Below, piece after piece: positions 24,138 to 36,474 of a DNA stretch of 64,000 nucleotides. Made by a program: the position numbers and the translations under genes. Source of the DNA: Takakia lepidozioides (Eukaryota > Streptophyta > Takakiopsida > Takakiales > Takakiaceae); assembly GCA_030704615.1 (NCBI GenBank), contig CM060731.1, positions 186,001 to 250,000 on the forward strand, in the 5' to 3' direction. Every line of letters starts with the position of its first letter. The first letter of the stretch is position 1. Under the pieces are notes generated by a model. The model was not told where the DNA came from. It worked only from the letters and a program-made list of their open reading frames with translations, and did no database searches.

Positions 24138-24178
24138 TCAATTGAGTCATCATTGCTCTCTCGATATCCTCCTTGCCC
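24138..24178 (-). pseudogene. Exon B, 3' part, of the split RING-like gene
   Basis: Minus-strand bases code KEDIERAMMTQL and end in the donor GTAAGTATTT (intron from 24,137 downwards). The other half of the exon is at 48,311-48,350. Both halves carry the same nine bases (TCCTTGCCC on the plus strand), the target duplication of MULE-3. Rejoining them gives a 72-nt exon open in the phase set by the upstream exon. Only 56 bp separate this MULE-3 target duplication from that of MULE-1. Confidence 0.6.
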
Positions 24179-24310
24179 GGGGGGTGCTATTCTGTGAGCC
24201 CAGAGGCGTGAGCCTGTGAGCCCAGGAATTCGTGAGCCCAGCACAGGCTCACGCCACGTCAGCATGCATACAAGGCCTATTTCCGCGGGTGTCACCTATT
24301 ACCGCGGGTT
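24179..24310 (+). repeat. MULE-3 left terminus with GTGAGCC subterminal repeats
   Basis: GTGAGCC-type words occur on both strands through 24,195-24,260 (GTGAGCCCAG, CGTGAGCC, GGCTCACGCC). They are followed by CCGCGGGT words that also occur near the right end of MULE-2. Confidence 0.7.
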
Positions 24311-24423
24311 GATTAGCCATTTCTAGGGAATGCAGACTGGATGTGTTACATCCATGTATCCATCCTTTCTATCCATTGTATCCATTTAGACGTTATCAAC
24401 ATACCAAGCCCCTGCATTGGAAT

Positions 24424-24620
24424 CAACGACGCAATGGCGTGAGCGTTGCGCGTGAGCGCGCGAGCGTACGCTCACGCAGGAGTGACGTGGCGTGAGCGTC
24501 ATGTCAGCATGCTGATGTGGCGGTAAATGATGACATGGCACTGTCCGTCATCTGCCACGTCAGCATTAACATGCGCCGCCTATAACCGTGGATGGTCCTA
24601 TGACCGTGGAATTAATGCAG
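24424..24620 (+). repeat. MULE-2 left terminus
   Basis: GCGTGAGCG is iterated on both strands (24,434-24,505), followed by TGACGTGGC and CCACGTCAGC words and a CCGTGG pair. The right end at 35,770-35,953 has the same word set in reverse order. Confidence 0.7.
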
Positions 24621-25016
24621 GGAATCTTGCCTAAATAGAATCAAGACGAGCGTTGAGGCCTACAATTGCAACATCCAACATTGTGCAATTACAAATGCTT
24701 GTTTCACTTTTACAATTACGAGGACGAAAAAATATCCTCACAAAGTGTGCGCCATAAAGGCTGCCACGGGAAGACCTTCCTCCCTCCTCAAATAACAATG
24801 AGAGTTAGGATCATCTTCAAAAGATGATTGTAGTGCATAGCGACAGCAAGACATGTAGACTTCGAACGGTGCAATGACAAATGTGCACTACCTAAAAGTT
24901 GTCACTCAGAGCTCACTCCGTATAGTTGGAGGCCATATCATTGCACCGCCGACGAATTGATGTGAATTACACATTTCAAATCATGGTCGTCCACATACCA
25001 CATTGCATAGTTGATG

Positions 25017-28000
25017 CTACCCATGTGTTGTATCCCGCTGCAAAAGAGTATCAACCTCGTTGAAACTCATAGTGGCCTGGTGAATGAAGTTGTCACGTTT
25101 GGGATCGCAAACCATCCTCTTAAAAAATATGAAAACAAATGTTGCAGGGTAGAATTTACCTCCTGGCCCAAACTGGTTGATAGCATATTCAAAAATCAGG
25201 ACATGTGCAATGGGAAATTGGAAACCGTGATGTCGTAGGTCCTGTCATGAACAGCAGATGTGGAAGTGATGATTGTGAATACCCGACCATATCCTGGATC
25301 GGGTACTTCGTGGTGCTTCCAACACGAGCTTGGAGCATTCTTGCGGACTCCACTTTGCCAAAGTGTTCAGCGGTTGGAGGGAAACGCCGAACGAGCTTTC
25401 CATCGTTTGGTTGGCCACAAGTCAGGATTTGCCGGGGGGCCCGGGAGGACGCAGAAGTAGTAGCACATGCATGGAGTTGGGGTTGTCTCGCAAGGGAAAA
25501 ACCTGCCTCCTCCAGCATTTCAATCTCCTGAAAGCTGAGATGTGTTTCCACCTTCACGGGCCAAACGGTTGGAGGAGATGGCTTCATCACACGGAAGAAG
25601 GACGCACAGTTCCATGCACACATCTGGCACAATCATCTGCGCAGAACCAAACTTGTGGTTCTTGGCTTCTGGTTGACCGTATGGACGCATCAAGCCCGTG
25701 AAAGTCGGAGCAGGAGTTCGGGCACCACCTCTGGATATAGATGAAGTGGCACTTCTCGAAATTAGTTGCCCTGATCGCTGTACATTTCACACGAGACCTA
25801 CACTTGTGCGTTCTATGTGCCAAACGTGGTCGGGGCATGCGGACTCAAGCACATCAAGGGGGTTGTTTCTCTCCTGCCATTTCAGTGGCACTGTTTGATG
25901 CTGGAGCTTGCCGTCGTGTTGGAGGTTCCTCCACAATGGAGGTTCCGGACATGGAGCTGTCATGCAGGGGAACACGAGGCTTCGAGAAGTTATCACGGTC
26001 TGCCCTGTGGGAATCTGAATCCGAACCAGGTGGAGTGTTCAATTTCCTCTTACAGGAGCCGAATCTCTCCTCCCCTTCAAGATGTGGACTCTAGAAACAA
26101 GTGGCGTTCCCTGGGCACATGCTCACCGCCCGTGTGCTATCTTGATTGGATCCCCAGATCTGTTTGCAGCACGCAACATCAACTCCCATTTGTCCGGACC
26201 CTTGCACCAAAACCCACCTCGTAAGAAATCACGGTATCGGGTTTGTTGTTGCAAGGCACGTATCAATCATCTGTTGTTGCCACATACAAATCCCGACCTC
26301 GTTTCCCAGACTGCAACCATGCGTTGTGCACAGTTTCTGCCAAATTGCAAGATGGCATGTCCGCCATTTCCTCAATGGACATGTTCTGCAAAGTGCAGAA
26401 CCACACTTCAAAACAGTGAACAGAAAACAACATAAAGAAAGCGAGGACACAATAAAATGGAAAGCAAATGTATGAATAAAGCAATAAATATAAAGCCTCG
26501 TACCAATGGATGGCTGCTCCCCACTGTCTATACCGGAAGTGCCAAAACGCCAGCCAATCTTCCAATGCTCTCATACTCTCAAGTGATGCAGCTCCAGAAG
26601 AGAACCACCAGGCACGAATTGTCTGGAACAAGTGTCCGCCTCCTTCATTGTTCTAGCATCTTTGTACTCTTTGCACAATTTACGGTGCTGAGTCTGCATC
26701 TCTGGTTTGATGTCCGACTTTGTATGTTTTTCCAGAGATTGTGTCCAATGGAATAGACATGTACGCTCTCTTCCTGGCATTGGCACTTTTGGGTCGCCCC
26801 GATCCGAAGACAATACGAACAGCATTGAAATTTGCTTGAGCACTATCCGCCATGAAACCTGCGAAATTTGAGATGGAGATGGCAGCCCATGACACGTATC
26901 AGGGAATTCCACATGAGCTTCTGGGATTCCGTATCCTCGGATTGCATGTCACAAACTGCAATTGTCATAACTCGTTGGTACACTGGATCGTAGACATGAC
27001 AAGCCATTGTCGTCCAATCCTTCACTCGTTTCACATGATCAAACATAAGAAAACAGTTCTGCAAGTCCCCAGTCTTCTGCATCCGCTTCACGAGGCTAAC
27101 CCCACTGCCTCCCCAACAGTCGACATTTTGAAAAGAAAAACTTTGATGGCACCTTGACCTGGGAATACATTGTCCTGGATGTAATCGTACTTGCTCACTC
27201 GTTTCAATTCCAAAATATTGTCTATGTAGCCTCTGACCAGAGCCCATTCTCAATGCATTGATCTGATGCCGAATGTTAGGTGAACTTAAAGTGGAGAAAT
27301 GATCCATGACCAGGTCCAATGCTGCACCGTCAAGTTTAGTCCCCACAGAATCCCCTTCACTCAAAATATGGCTTTCCAAGAAGGACTTGCTTGCGCCAAG
27401 AGCAATTGCAGATGTTGTTGCGGATGGGTTTCTCCCGAACTCCTGTTTAATCAACCTCGATACTGTCTCAACACTCTCCCTGTAATCCCCTTCGAGACAG
27501 GATGGTTATGGAATCCGAAATGCACACAAGCTCTTGTCATTTTCAAACGGTGGACAACATAGTACATTCTTGCTCCGCAGAGCGCCAAGCAGGATGGCAC
27601 AAGTTTGCAGAATTTGCAGACGAAAGTGTTTGCCGGTGGAGGGGCAGTCCCAGGCTGAAATGGATTTTCCGCCAGACCTCCCATTCGCTTTGATTATGAA
27701 CCCCAGACTGAAGAAAGTGTCTGCAATTCAAATTATCACACCTAAGGTGTCCATTGCAAACTGTCCTCCTGAAAACAAGCTTGTCATCATTCTGAATATT
27801 GGATGTTTTTGTTCTGCACCACGGGTGCCCGTCGTGTTTCTTGTCCATTCCATGCATCATGATTGTTACACCTCCAACTCGCGGAGGAGGAGGCAGCTCG
27901 AATAGGATATCGCCATCAAAAGTCTCCGGCAAGAACTTCACAGGCACCTGCTTCAAAGATTCCCAATCAATTCCCCGCAACTCACTTTTGAATCCAGCCA

Positions 28001-28499
28001 TTCCCCCATCGCCCGCAATTTTGGAATGACACTACAAATCTCTTCTTCATCAGCTTCTCCAACCACAGTAGGAAGGACTGGATTTGGAATTTCACTTATC
28101 ATCATCGGAAGAATCCGAAAGCTCAACGATTGGAGTGGAGGACGTCTGTTCTTTTTTCACCACCACCTCCTCTTGTCTTCAACGACCGAAGCAGCAGTCC
28201 CGGGCGTCACATATGACCCAAGGGACTTTCGCCGAGGCTCTCCAAGTACTCTGTATCGACCAGGACGCACTCTCCACTGGCTGATATGAGCCGTCTCATC
28301 ACGGTTTTGGAAAGAGTATTTCAACAACTTCCCCTTTAAGATCGTACACCTCTTTCTCCAAAAAGATGGAGCCATTCTGCAGCTGAAAACGGGTAGCCAA
28401 GACATGTTCCAGAACAATTGCAAATCCATTGTCAAGGACTTCCTGGGAGAACGGCACTGGTTTGTCGTCAGAGAAGAACTCCGCTTCAGAGGAAGCCAT
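25017..28499 (-). pseudogene. MULE-2 transposase with SWIM zinc finger (decayed)
   Basis: The ATG at 28,499 begins MASSEAEFF. Then come IFLEKEVYDLKGEV, RVRPGRYRVLGEPRRKSLG and VTPGTA, matching the N-terminus of the MULE-3 copy. GMDKKHDGHPWCRTKTSNI and VCNGHLRCDNLNC (about 27,760-27,840) form a Cys/His cluster; FVCKFCKLVPSCLALC and a TRACVHFGFHNHPV segment follow. The core has LMFDHVKRVKDWTTMACHV (first Asp) and FMADSAQANFNAVRIVFG (second Asp), then RERTCLFHW, the C..H pair seen in MULE transposases. The SWIM begins HCTCPDF at 25,190 but a stop follows and the CxH part is frameshifted. Frames break near 28,300, 28,000 and 26,850. It stops at 25,017. Confidence 0.83.
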
Positions 28500-29254
28500 C
28501 TTCCTTCCTCGCGTACGTTTGTACCTTGCTATCGCAGATCTAGTGTAAATCGGTTTACTGATGTCTCCAGAACACAGTTGAAGAATGAGCAGAGAATATG
28601 GCGGAGGAAGCTCAGACAACGACTGTGCATATTATGTTATTTCTTTCCAGATATGCAGCCGTCCATTTTAATTACTTTTTTTGTGGGCCCAGTGGTCAGA
28701 GTATCCCTAGGAGCAGTGTCGGCAGCTGTTAAACCGTTAATCAGAACCTCATCAATAAACCCAATAACAAAGCCGACTTCCTGGAAGCATGCCACAGGAT
28801 CTGAGGATGGGATTGCAGATTAAGTAAATGTATCTTTATACTACTACCAATGATCATGCGCACCTGGAAAGTTCCAAATGTGAAACGAATGTGGGGTTTG
28901 GCTAACAAGGATGACCGTGTATGATATTCCAAATTTGTCATCAAACTCTCGTTCATTTACATTTATTTGTGTAAGACTGTGCGCCAAGATTTCTGGGATT
29001 CGCTGTTATTTTTAAATATTGAAACCGTTCTAATAAAGAACACGCCGTTTATTTTGGGCGACACACGTCAGACATCCATAACTGAATACGAACAGCTGTA
29101 CACCAATTGCTGGCATGTGCACTAATAAGGGAACGACTATGTGTAACGGTCACGCGAGAGGGAATCCGATGCTTCTAGAGACACGCAAGAACGCAGGCAA
29201 TCCCGCAAGAAATCGGGAGTCACTGCGTTTTTCTACTTTTCGCGCTTAGAGAGA
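28500..29254. promoter_or_regulatory. Shared divergent promoter region of MULE-2
   Basis: About 750 bp lie between the ATG of the minus-strand transposase and the N-terminal exon of the plus-strand ParB-methyltransferase gene. Both genes must be driven from here. I see no open frame conserved with MULE-3, and no single TATA box I would defend. Confidence 0.35.
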
Positions 29255-32200
29255 GTGGTAGTCAAGCTGGAGAGGGTTCCTTCTACAATACGAAAGAGAA
29301 GAAAGTCTCTTTATTTTACTTCCCTTAGAGAGAGACGCAGAGCAAGAGAGCAAATGACGAGGCGTCGTTTGTTGGAGAACACAGGGCCAAGGCAGCAGGT
29401 GAACGCGGAGACTGATTCAGAAGAGCAGACGAGACTGAGGCAGCGCTGTGACACAGTCGGCGATAAGAGTGCGCCAGCCTGTGGAGGCAGAGATGATTCG
29501 CAGGGACACTGAAGGAGGTGGAAGCACGCGGAACGCCGAACCGGGAGAAGGTCCAGAAACCCTAGAGCAGACAGAAATTCCAGCAGATGTGAGAGGGAAG
29601 AGGAAAGCTGCAGAAGGGGATCCAATTTCAAAACCTAAGAAGGCGCCAGTAAGTTTTATCTAACTTACATTTCATTGTTGAAGATATGCGTAGAGATTGA
29701 GTGGAATGTCCCAGACAGGGATTGTCGCTACCGACCATCACAAAGGTGATTTGCTTTCTACTCCTCTGCTAAGGGTTTACCGCACAATGAGTGGTGACTA
29801 TCGGTACAGTCATTCACTGTTGTTCAGATCATACAGTCTGTTGATTGCCTTTCAAGGAGTCTTTAGCAGGAACTACTGAATTGCGAGCGTCGTTAACGCC
29901 ATTCGATTCTCCTCATGAGATTTATGTACCTATGTGTTTGAAGAGAGAGTGAGGGTCGGCATACCGTCAATCATCGTTGTTCAGACATACAGTCTGTCTG
30001 ATTGCCTTTCAAGCAGTCCTTCTCTTCCCATGCTGGCGACGGTAATCACAGTGGAGTCAATCTGAATAATCTGCACTTACTGTCCGCCCTAAACTATACT
30101 GAATGTCGTTGCGCCAATCACTTGCACATAGATGTCATTACACAACACCGATCCGGCAGGTCGTTATCTTTTGTGATTGTCGTTAACGCCGTTCGCTATC
30201 GCTCTCGCTTTTGTTTTGAATACGGCAGTATCAGCTTTGCTTGTGTAGATTGTGCTGAATTGTTTCACACCATTCATAGTGAGTTTCTTTGAGACAGAGT
30301 GATGGTCGTTACCGCCATTCACTATTTGCAAATTACTCAGTCAGAACTGAATGGCATCGTGCAGAAAACTGTGAGGTCGAAGCCTACAGGATCAGAGGGG
30401 AAAGGATCTGGAGATGGGGACGAGTCCGCAAAAAGCTCAGAGAATACAGATGAAGCAGATGAATCTGAAGTGCACTACCTTGACAAGGTGAAAGAACTCA
30501 TGTCATTCCAGAAGGTAAACTCTCAGGAGGTTATAAGGGACATGCTCGTATCTGGAGGGCGTCTGGACATCCCTCTGTGCCGGATGATATCAATGCCTGT
30601 TGTGCGTCCACCTCTTTCCCATGACATAACAAAATTGGAGAGTGATTTTGTGCATGGATAGACTTGGTGCACAAGTTTTTTATGTGTCACTGACGGATAT
30701 AAATGGGAAAAGCACATTAGTGTCTCCAGAGATCAGTGATAACTGGGATGAGTGCTGGAAAGATGCCAATGAGGAGTTCGAGCTGGGCCTCATGATGGGA
30801 AAGAACACCCAGCAATTCTGCAACCACATGTTCTACGTCTGGGACGGCAACCACCGATTGCTGGCATGGATGGGATACATTCAGAAACACCATGCGAAAG
30901 ACAAAGACAAGCATGTTGCTGTGGAGGCAATGGTTTTGGATCCTGGAAACGACATCGCTAGGCTTTTACAGCTATGCACGACGTGAACAAGTAAGTCATC
31001 CAGGAGATTTCATTCCCTCTGTAGTGTCTTATTAATCCTCAAAAAACAGTGTTAAGGAATGCAATGTTTCCAATGTTTTTGCAGATCGACAGAAGAAATT
31101 GCATGTGACAACGCTTGGTTCACACACTATTCCGAATTCAGAGGATTGGTCTGATGAAGCTGGATGATTTTTCGGAGAGTACTACCACCCAATATCATCA
31201 AGAAGTGCGAAACAGAAGAGCTGCAGCACTTGTATTCTTTGACACGAGAGGCGTTTTGGAGTACATGTATGCGGTAAGCCCGAGTCTGTACTCCTGTTAC
31301 TTTTCGAATACATGTTTGTAGTCCCTTCGAGCTAATCACTACTTGAATCAATGCAGCAAGAACTGGCAGAGGCAGCTGAGAAGGGAAAATCCGAATATTA
31401 CCTCACTACACCAGAGGAACTAGGACATCAAAGGGTGTGGAAGCTGCAATAAAGAAGGAGTTTGAAAGGCGAGAACCAAATTGATGTCCGCCTTCGGAAA
31501 GCAGCTTAGAATAGTAGATCCTGGACTGGTCCTGAGTTCCTTCAGCAGATCAAAACACACTATGACAAGCATGTGCATGCCGGAGATGCAGCAGGGAAAT
31601 TGCACAAACCGGCTGGCCATATCGATGGTCGACCCACAAACAAAAATAAGTGGCTGGAGATATGGAACTCAGATCAAACAGTAAAGGACTGAATCAGTTT
31701 CCCAAAGAGCACCATACAGCCTGGCACAAAGGTGGAAGGAATCAGTGATTTGGTGTTTGATACTGGCTCCACAAGGCTACATTTTGGAATCAGGTGTGTA
31801 TTCAAATTTCATTTTCTTCTCTCAAGTATGTATGAGTATCTTTTTTGCAATTCTGACAAATATACTATTTGCAGCTCGAAAAGCGGCGCTGTCATTGTGC
31901 TGGATCAGACTTTGAAGGACCTGAACATTTCGATTGTTTCCCCTCCCCAAATGTCATTTGGAGGCATACATAAGGAAGTGGAGAGGTCTCACCTGGAGAT
32001 ACTGTTTTTTTCGGGAGTTCTCCAAAGATGGTACATTTTACGGTCCAACAACTTTGACAGTCAGGTTGGAGGAGAGTGGGCCATGATGCGAGTTGTGTAC
32101 AGGTGCAATGTCTACTTGAAACTCTCTAAACTCTACTTGCTTTTTTTTGGGAAAAATTGGCTTCATAAGGATTGCAATCATAGATCCAGATTGAATGTCG

Positions 32201-35200
32201 TTGACGACATTCACTTCTTTGTCTGAGTCATTCTTAAGCGAGTATATGAATTCACCTGGTTAGATCTAAGGGTGTAATTATAGTGTCCCTGATTAGAATT
32301 GATAATGTCCTTGAATGGCGTTGACGACATTCGCGTCCCGTTGTTGAGAATCCTCAGAGTTATGTAAATTTTTGTAATGTCCATAGAGGTTACAGTGAGG
32401 TTTCCTCACTTCATATTGCTGAATGTCAATGCAGACATTCAGTTGTTCTGCATTGTTTTTGCCTCTTACAAGGAATCTGGAGGCTTGATAAGCTCTGTTA
32501 TGAGAAATCCAAAGTGAATGTCGTTGACGACATTCACTTCTGTGTCTGTATTATTCAACAGCGACAATTTGAATTTACATGGATTGGGAGCTAAGTAATT
32601 GGTTCCTTGTTGGTATTTTGGTGAATGCGTTGACGCCAGTCACAACAGTGTTGTTGTGAGGTCCTCAGTGATATGTTCATTATGAATGTGCATTGAGTTT
32701 TCCTGGAGGGTTCCTTACTCGAGTTTATGATTTCCATCCTGTGATTTTGCTTCATTTGAGGAATATTAGGCTTGATTAGTGAATGTCGTTGACGACATTC
32801 ACTTCTATGTCTGTGTCATTCTAAAACGATAGTTTGCATTCACCTGGATTAGGGTGTATTTACAGTATCATTGAATGGAATGTTTTGAATGGCGTTGACG
32901 ACATTTACATCTGGAGCATTCATGTGGTCCTGAAAGGTCCTTGGAGCAGTTCTCAGAGCCATTTCAATCTATGTTTTTTTCATTCTGTTTCTACTTGCAT
33001 CTTACTCACTGAGCGCTTTTGTGGGTTGGGATTTATCTCCTTTTTTCAGGTACACAAATATGTGCTTATAAGGAAATCACCTGAGCGGAATTCCAGACTA
33101 TCTTGACATGTGGTCGGACCTGCAACGATCCAACCATGTATACTGCAGGGATATTGAAGGACTGGAGTCCTTCTCACTTCAGAGACTGTGGGGGGTACCT
33201 TGACTGCCCACGGAGCACACGACCTTTCAAGACAGCATATGAAATACTTGAACAATAACGCTGAGATGCTGGCGCCTTTGACTGACGAAGAGTACCAACG
33301 AAACATAGCACATTGGCTGCCAAGGAGCCTGATGTTCAGGGAGTGCCGCAGAAGGGAAAGAAGGCGGGCCGCAAACCAAAAGACAAGGCTGTTGATGTCA
33401 TAGCCATCTCACCAGCAACCAAAGGACAAAGACAAGTCCAAAGAGAAGGAAAATGACAAGGGAAAGGAGAAAGAAAAGGAGATGGAGAGTGGGCAGGACT
33501 TTACTGCTGGAAGATATACCCGCATTGTTCAGTGCGTGTTCGATGCCAAGCCACACCCTTCCCGTTCTGATTCGGCAGGAGAGATGAAAATTGTCAATGA
33601 GGTTGGCTGTCGATGATGCAGAGTCGAAAGAGGATACACTGGGGTGCCTCGCCTACCTGGGACAATATAATCTCATTCCTCAATCTAGTGAGAATTCCAG
33701 TTTCTTTTCCTTTTTTTTTCTCTGAAAGTTTCGTTGGCAGTATTTCAGTCTCGTTCTTTGAAAACATTCTTGCTTTCGTTCTTATAAAAAACATGTCTGT
33801 TGCAGGTGAGCACAGGTCCCACCTTCGTGTGCGGTGTGCAGAAAACTTATGCGGCCGACATTGTCATTCTCTCGACATTCCGGATGGCCAGCTGTGCCAG
33901 AAGTTCTTCCAAAGGGCAAGACGCCAGGCTGGAACAAATTCGAGGACAACTACTCTGGAGTTGGGTGTTCGGGTTCTGTAATAACTTCCTCTCTGATGCA
34001 GGGACACTTCTGCTTTTTCAGTCATGTGACAATGATAGTCGTCGGGCATTGGCATCATACCTCAAGTCTTCAGGGTTTGAAGTTTTGCGCACACGGAATT
34101 GTGTGAACAGCCTCTACCTTGTGAAAGGGGGTTTCCCTGGTCCGCTGGTATGCCGTCTCCCTTCTGCTTGTGCTTTCATGATGAGTTTTCAATGTTCTCT
34201 GCAGCTCCACTCTAGTAGAATCTGTTATGATCGACAATGATCATCACCGATTCGTGATAAAAATGTTTTTTTTGTGTCTGAGTTCTGAATAACCGATGTA
34301 CACACTTCCACTATAGATTGTGTTTACCACACTAACCTGCTATCTTTGGCAGACGAGGATGTTCGAGGCGATCTGCTTGCGGAGGATTCGCACCTCAAAG
34401 ACACCATCCTCCATCCGCAGCTTTGAGATTTCTGACCAGGGTTGTTTCGTCAACCCCCCCTATGAGCCCCATGTCGATGACATTTTGTACAACTTCATGC
34501 AGTCCAGTCAGACTCTGAAGAGACCAGATGGCACTCCCTGGAGAGGTGCAAAGGAAAAGTCCCCAGCGTTCATGCAAATACTGCTGGAGTCATGCAGCCA
34601 CCGCTCTACACGGGTGGTCGATCTTTCTGTGTCCACAGGTTCGTTCTTTTCCCTTCCGAATTGGTTTTTCTTTCATTTTTCATCTGCTTAAATCCCCCCC
34701 ACCAAACTGTTCATGTCCTCCTGTGTGGTGCAGGAGCAACTTACCATGCATGCAAGGCAGGTGGAAGAAGCCTTTTTGGCATGGAGGGTGATTCTGACCT
34801 CTACAACACAGTGCTCCTCCCCCTTTTGTCTGGCTCCACTTCAGGCACATAGACTGATCGGATTCAAATTCGAAATGATGACGATCCCGAAGATAAGCAG
34901 GTCGACAATGACTTTTCATGTGAGTGAGTGCTAAACCCTCTTTGGGAGCCATACTCAATTTCTCAATAACATCAAAGTTACAGTAATAACTTTTTCAGGC
35001 TGTCTTTCAGGAAAGGCAGCAGTGGATCTTCAGGAGATACAGTCATTTCTGGCGAGTCTGTTTTCGACAGCCCCCTTTCCAATTTTCTACTTCATGTTTA
35101 TGCCGAAGCAATGGCACTTCATGCGACCGAGTCCCTATCCCCTGACTTTTTAGTGGCCAGCCGTAGGTGTATCCAGCGTGGATCCGGTGTTCTAAATACA

Positions 35201-35203
35201 TAG
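29255..35203 (+). pseudogene. MULE-2 ParB-like / DNA amino-methyltransferase protein (multi-exon, decayed)
   Basis: The N-terminal exon has RKRRKSLYFTSLRERRRAR, nearly the same as the MULE-3 copy. The ParB-like part runs LDIPLCRMISMPVVRPPLSH (30,560-30,620) to FYVWDGNHRLLAWMGYI (30,830-30,880). A middle region includes a TAGILKDW ... CGGYLDCP segment (33,130-33,210) shared with the other copies. The methyltransferase part has AADIVIL with LDIPDGQL (33,855-33,900) at the DPPY position, then GTLLLFQS, RALASYLKSSGFEV and CVNSLYLVKGG (34,000-34,140). Next is TRMFEAICLRR, then RVVDLSVSTG (34,615), the SAM motif I with intron, and HACKAGGRSLFGMEGD (34,745-34,790). It ends VYAEAMALHA ... at TAG 35,201-35,203. 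Frameshifts occur at about 30,655, 33,870 and elsewhere. The exact start is unclear. Confidence 0.75.
32193..32906 (+). repeat. Dispersed GAATGTCGT-TG-ACGACATTC palindromes in an intron of MULE-2
   Basis: Perfect or near-perfect 20-bp palindromes occur at 32,193, 32,313, 32,516, 32,781 and 32,887. Weaker versions lie near 32,421 and 32,622, with partial words in 29,885-30,200. Copies are followed by CACTTCTNTGTCTG. They fill the same intron (after the exon ending VVYR, before RYTNMCLY) that holds the 95-bp array in MULE-1. Confidence 0.85.
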
Positions 35204-35953
35204 ACTTAGATGCAGAGGAAGCGGGGATACATTGTACTGACTCTCTGAGTCAGACTGAACTGTATTCTTTTAATATTCATTTTCATACTATCTGGAAAAC
35301 GTTGAATCCCCTTCCTCCACCGTAGTTGTTCCTTTAGAACAAATAATAATTACATAATCAACTTTCATTTAAATTGCAATATGTATGAATCCATCTCACA
35401 AACCTCCCTGACTCTTCTCATATCCATTATGCATTCATCTACAGTGTATTCATGCGTGCTCCATTCATGAATTTTTTCCTTTGTTCAACATCCATTGTAC
35501 ATTCATCCTCTGTACTCTTTAATCCACCCCACAAACCTTCCACACTCATTTCATATACGTTGTGCATTCGTCAAAAGTTTTGGTCATGCATCTTCCTGTC
35601 ATGAATTTTTGTCATTGCTCAACATCCATTATACATTCATCCATTTTACTCTTATCCATCCCTCATTCATCCATCTACATTCATTTTTCACACTCATCCA
35701 TCTGTTTATCATCCAACTGTACATTCATCCATCCTTTATTCAATGCCTTTTATTATGTCGTCCAGCTTGTTTCCGCGGTAAAGGGTGCCAATCCGCGGGA
35801 AAACACTCCACTTCTTTCTGGCGCGGTGCCGCGGCCTTCACGTGTGATGACGTGGAGTGAGCCCCGTGACGTGGCATTTGTGCAAGGTGACGTGGCGTGA
35901 GCGCAGTTGCGCTCACGCACTCACGTGACCAGGCTCACGCCGAGGCATCCCTA
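35204..35953 (-). repeat. MULE-2 3' flank: ATTCATCC low-complexity and right terminus
   Basis: From 35,380 to 35,760 the sequence is a degenerate ATTCATCCATC repeat without coding content. From 35,770 to 35,953 it holds CCGCGG words, TGACGTGGC, GCGTGAGCGC and finally GGCTCACGCC, the mirror of the left terminus. Confidence 0.65.
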
Positions 35954-36099
35954 CATTGGAATGTGCCTACGTCGTGAGCAGATGCACACTCACATCATCC
36001 AAAGTGGATCCATGCGAAATCTTTTCTTACTCACCACCCTTGCGAACATGCCAGGTATGTGAGGGAGCATCTTGGATGCTCACAAGAATTGAGAATGCC

Positions 36100-36460
36100 T
36101 GAACGCTCTTTGATCACGTGGACTTTATCATGATGGATTTACCAAGCATTCTTCTAGCAGGAATGGTTTGAGACCCAACGAGCAAATGATGCGAGAATGC
36201 TCTACCCCCGAACCAAAGACGTTTGTTTGTTTTTGCAATGCACACAAGCCTGTGAGCTCCGCAAAACACTAAATAGATTGAAGGAACAATCCGGGCAGTC
36301 CATGCAACCCCCATCTCCAACGATAGTTTGTTCCCATGAATTTGCATCCCACGCACACATTGCAAACATGACAACAAGGACACACCACCATCCCATTTCA
36401 AAATTGGCCCGAATGAAAGCAAAAGAAAACTTCATATCAAGTGTTACAGTCATCAAAATC
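36100..36460 (-). pseudogene. PPR-like fragment inside the left arm of MULE-3
   Basis: The minus strand contains CVRGMQIHGNKLSLEMGV and a trailing WFGGRAFSHHLLVGSQTI. The VRGMQIHG part resembles the (G)KxIH signature that starts PPR motif pairs, and ATCATTTGCTC with GGTCTC words nearby matches the PPR cassette at 6,290-6,310. It lies between the MULE-2 target duplication and the end of the MULE-3 methyltransferase gene, so it is inside MULE-3. It could be host sequence captured as in Pack-MULEs or a later insertion. The match is weak. Confidence 0.45.
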
Positions 36461-36474
36461 AGTATCGAACTCCT

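Larger units (their letters stand above)
24424..35953. mobile_element. MULE-2: two-gene Mutator-like element nested in MULE-3
   Basis: The element is 11.5 kb with the perfect 9-bp duplication CATTGGAAT at 24,415-24,423 and 35,954-35,962. The termini are CAACGACGCAATGGCGTGAG on the left and, inverted, TAGGGATGCCTCGGCGTGAG on the right: GGCGTGAGC sits exactly 12 bp in on both sides. Gene content is a minus-strand SWIM transposase (25,017-28,499) and a plus-strand ParB-methyltransferase (29,255-35,203), the same divergent layout as MULE-1. It lies about 245 bp inside the left end of MULE-3, so it is younger than MULE-3. Confidence 0.85.

Noticed and set aside
24179-24423. A solo MULE end or short MITE between MULE-1 and MULE-2
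   Set aside because: Its flanking nine bases TCCTTGCCC recur at 48,311 next to the other terminus, so it is the left end of MULE-3.
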